A stretch of DNA of 64,000 nucleotides from Drosophila pseudoobscura (lineage: Eukaryota > Arthropoda > Insecta > Diptera > Drosophilidae): NCBI RefSeq assembly GCF_009870125.1, contig NC_046683.1, positions 19,725,001 to 19,789,000 on the forward strand. Direction: 5' to 3'. The notes below the pieces were generated by a model, which was given only the letters and a program-made list of their open reading frames with translations, ran no database searches and was not told the origin of the DNA. The stretch's first letter is position 1. Each line of letters begins with the position of its first letter. Shown here piece by piece: positions 60,851 to 64,000 of the stretch. A program made the translations under genes and the position numbers.

Positions 60851-63800
60851 GGCACTTGGTGAAAACAATTAGAGAGATAGAGAGAGAGATATATATCTAT
60901 ATAACGCAATGTTCGGGACGGAAACCACTAAACAATATTCTATAATTCGAATCAAATCGATTAGGTGAAATGATACTATATTACCGTATCTCCGTCGTTG
61001 CTACTGAGATGCGCGGACTGCCCTCTCCGTAGAAATCAATCTATCCTTTTGCGAGCAGCGATAAAGGCCGTTCGCGGTGTTGTCCAAAGCGATACAAGTA
61101 TATCGCTCTGAGGACTTTGATTGAATGAAATTGTGTGAGAATAAGGACCACTCTTAGTCACAAGAGCAGCCTCAGTTTTTATATTTTTTGCAGTTTCTGC
61201 TTCAAAAGCAACTGGCCATGATTTTCCTTTCATTTGCCTAGTCGCATCTGTTAGAGAAATTTACTTTCTCTTGAACGTCTTGGCAATGACTCCGAGCCCT
61301 TGCACTTCGTCCCGCTCTCAATGGCCTGGGCTTGTGCATGGGCTTGGGCTCAAGTGAATCACTTAATCTGGTTGCAAAAAGTAAAAGCGCCGTAAAATTC
61401 ACACAAAGGGAGAAACAAGGGACTGACTGAGGTGGTACCTGCCACATGCTCTTCATTCTGTTCGTCAACATCATCCTCATGTGGATGTTGGCTTGTGGGT
61501 TCTCTGTTCTGGGCTCTGGGCTCTTTTCTAGGGGGCTAGTGGTGCGGGGAGAGTTGACTTAAGTGCCCACACATAATTCACATTGGCTCGAAGGTAGCGC
61601 AAGGATTAGGCGATGCACCACAAAGTACGATGTTAACCTTGGGGCTAGTGCGACTTGCACTTGCGCCATATCGTGCTATCGTTGACTCGCCTTCGCCTTA
61701 TATATGTTTACTGCTGTTCCTGTTCCATTCACCATTCGAAATGAACGTCGTCATGCTCTCATCTCTAATTTATTGTATCCATTGCTGTAACTATCCCTCT
61801 ACCCTTCTTCGTAACTATTATATTACATCGTGATAACTATTTTCCCTCTCTGCTCTCTTCTCTGTCCCCTGATTGAGTATTCTGTCTATTTGACTCTTCG
61901 CAAATTCGTGTCACGCACTCATCTCTTTTACCTTTTTATGTATATTCTGTTTTGTATCCCTGGTCGCTTGGTACACCCATTTGTCTTGGACCATGATTGA
62001 CTTTCCAGATTGCTATCTGCTGTGCTGTCCATTAAACAGAGTCCATCTGCTTCCTTTTCCCCCTGGAATCTCACGTGTCACGATCCCATCTCTAAGCCGA
62101 CGAACAGACTGACTGCATGACTGACTGAGTGGCAAACTGACAAGCGGGCCCGTTCGCAGTGCAGGTTGTCGTTGTCTGGCTGTCTTCAATTTTAATAAAT
62201 TTTCCGTGCATGTAAGCAAGCGCGACAGTTGACAGCTGCAGCTTCGCCTGCCATTTTCTTTGGCCTGCCCGTGACACTGTTCACCCCCCTTATCCCTTTC
62301 TCCTGTCCTGCTATGTCTCGGCTGGCTCTCTTGTCTCGGTGGGGGAGTTGTCGTTGTCCCGAGTTGGTTATTGTAGTCAGCGAGAGGATGAGACCGACGA
62401 GCAGGAGGAGCAGGAGCACAGTCTGTTACAATTGCATGTTCCACTGTGGGGATCGGGGAGGATATGAAGGAGTGGAGGCGGGCTTAGGGCAGTAGCCCGC
62501 CAAGGACATTACAGTGGCAATGTGACATCGCGATTTTTTATATGAGGCAAAAGGGTCACGGTCTCGTTTTAATTTTTTTCTGTTTCAGTGTATATTCTTC
62601 GTCCGAGCAGCGTTATTTATAAACACCACAACCTTTGCTAAAATCGGTTCCGGTCCACCCTGCGCTCTACATTCCTTGATAGCTTGGAGTACCTGCCTGC
62701 TGGGCGCGGGAAATAGGTGGGGGTGTCGACAACTTACACAATTGGCACTCGACATTTATCAAGGATGCTCGATATTCCCGAGCTCCGACAAATTGAGCAG
62801 CTAACGGAGGAGACAGGGTCTGAGCTGAAGGTACTTACGGTCTCCATGCTACTCATCCTCAGTACTCTTCTGAGAGCTTTTTCCCAGGCGCATTACTACT
62901 GTTCTGCTGTTGTGTCCCTTATCCTTTCGTACTCCTCAGCAACTTCAGCTCAATCGCATTTTTGATTGGCAATCGAGATAGCTGGCACTCCCCAGAACAC
63001 TCCACTCTTTCCACTATTGTACGAACTCCCATCCTCCCCATCCCGCCCATCATCCTCATCCTGTCATCGCTCATACGCAATGTGGGCCCAAATGATTGCC
63101 ATCAAGAGTATATACTGTAACGCCTCCCCCTTGGCACAAGAAACCACCCACCTCTCCGCAGATGACTCATTAGCATAATGGAGTGTAAATCATCAAACAC
63201 ATAAGTCGAATAAGGTGAGGCTATAAAAAAAAGAATGAAAGGATGAAAGTGAAAGTGAAAGTGAAAGGAAAACCCAAACGGCAAAAAGAGAGAATGAAAA
63301 TCAAATTCAAAAATCGCATTGCTAATTCATAAATATTCCGTGGAGTAAACCACTTGACATGGCCGCTTTCTTGTTCTAACCAAAGTGTCGCGGCAGATGT
63401 TGTATCACTTTACGAGTATACTCGCACATACATATGTGATACTGGCCCCAATTTCGGAGAAGAAGATGAGACATGACACGGCGAAGTATAAAGCATAATG
63501 TGTTAAAGGTGACCGACCGGGGCGGAGAGTTAGCGGAGAGTGAAAGGTTAAGAAATTCGAGCTCTGTGAGGGCCATAAGATATTCGAATACATCAAAAGG
63601 ATTGCTACTACCGAATACCCTACCCACTCACTATATTCCGCATTGCATTACGGCATGGTGGTATCTTGTTTCCCTCGGTTCTTTACGTGGATCTAGCGCG
63701 TACTCGTATTTGATTTTGAAACGCCGATGATGCTACTGTGCTGTTCAGAGCTAATTCTGCGCATTAGCATACATCTGCACATACACCTATCATATTTATA

Positions 63801-64000
63801 TATGGCTTGTATGTACATATATGAGCAAGATTCTCTTGATTTACGCACGATTCACTCGAACACTGGTGGAGCCAGCCAGCTGGTCGATAGGGGGGGCAGC
63901 GATTGTTGTGGCAAATCACAAATTGAGGCTGCCACTTGAGGCTGATGCCGCCAACGCATATTGTGTGTGTTGTCCCTCCACCTTCTCCTCCTACCTCATT
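60851..64000. other. Non-coding stretch to the window end
   Basis: No supported exon. Holds a GATA/GA-type run near 60.87 kb, TACGAGTA octamers at 63411 and 63701, and a hexamer array at 63244. It may belong to the same long intron as 47.0-58.7 kb. Confidence 0.45.
63244..63267. repeat. (GAAAGT)4 hexamer array
   Basis: Four nearly perfect copies of GAAAGT. Confidence 0.85.

Noticed and set aside
1-64000. tRNA, rRNA genes and CRISPR arrays
   Set aside because: Scanning by eye found no A/B-box pair with a cloverleaf, no rRNA sequence, and no spaced direct repeats; a covariance-model scan would be needed to exclude small RNA genes fully.

Overview
This is insect nuclear DNA, almost certainly Drosophila. 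Introns are 55-90 bp with GTAAGT/GTGAGT donors, the protein-coding genes have fly relatives, INE-1/DINE-1-type repeats are present, and long non-coding stretches are full of short tandem repeats. An obscura-group species is my best guess from the look of the repeats, but that is inference.

Layout. 1-2.9 kb: a TATA promoter and a two-exon gene for a secreted protein made almost entirely of Arg/Glu-rich repeats. 2.9-20.1 kb: mostly non-coding, with many microsatellites and one decayed RR-2 cuticle-protein copy near 14.5 kb. 20.1-21.3 kb: a three-exon proteasome beta2-type gene resembling the testis-specific Prosbeta2R paralogs, active site intact. 21.3-26 kb: non-coding. 26-45 kb: a transposon island. 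It holds INE-1/DINE-1-like repeats, a single-exon gene of unknown function (28.3-29.4 kb, minus), the 3' part of a non-LTR retrotransposon with RNase H, and a broken Ty3/gypsy pol. Two arms of a large inverted repeat (about 33.15-34.95 and 42.38-44.47 kb) face each other across an intact GNAT/arylalkylamine N-acetyltransferase-like gene (36.4-37.1 kb). 46.9 kb: a lone first coding exon (signal peptide plus strong splice donor) whose downstream exons I cannot find, so the following 17 kb may be a giant intron. 58.8-60.2 kb: a single-exon coiled-coil gene on the minus strand, possibly nested in that intron and possibly frameshifted near its 3' end.

No operon-like or pathway link joins these genes; they look like independent loci. 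The observations I would follow first are a strongly over-represented motif TACGAGTAY (19 copies, none inside the transposon island), the inverted-repeat island around the acetyltransferase, the orphan signal-peptide exon, and the A8 frameshift candidate in the coiled-coil gene.
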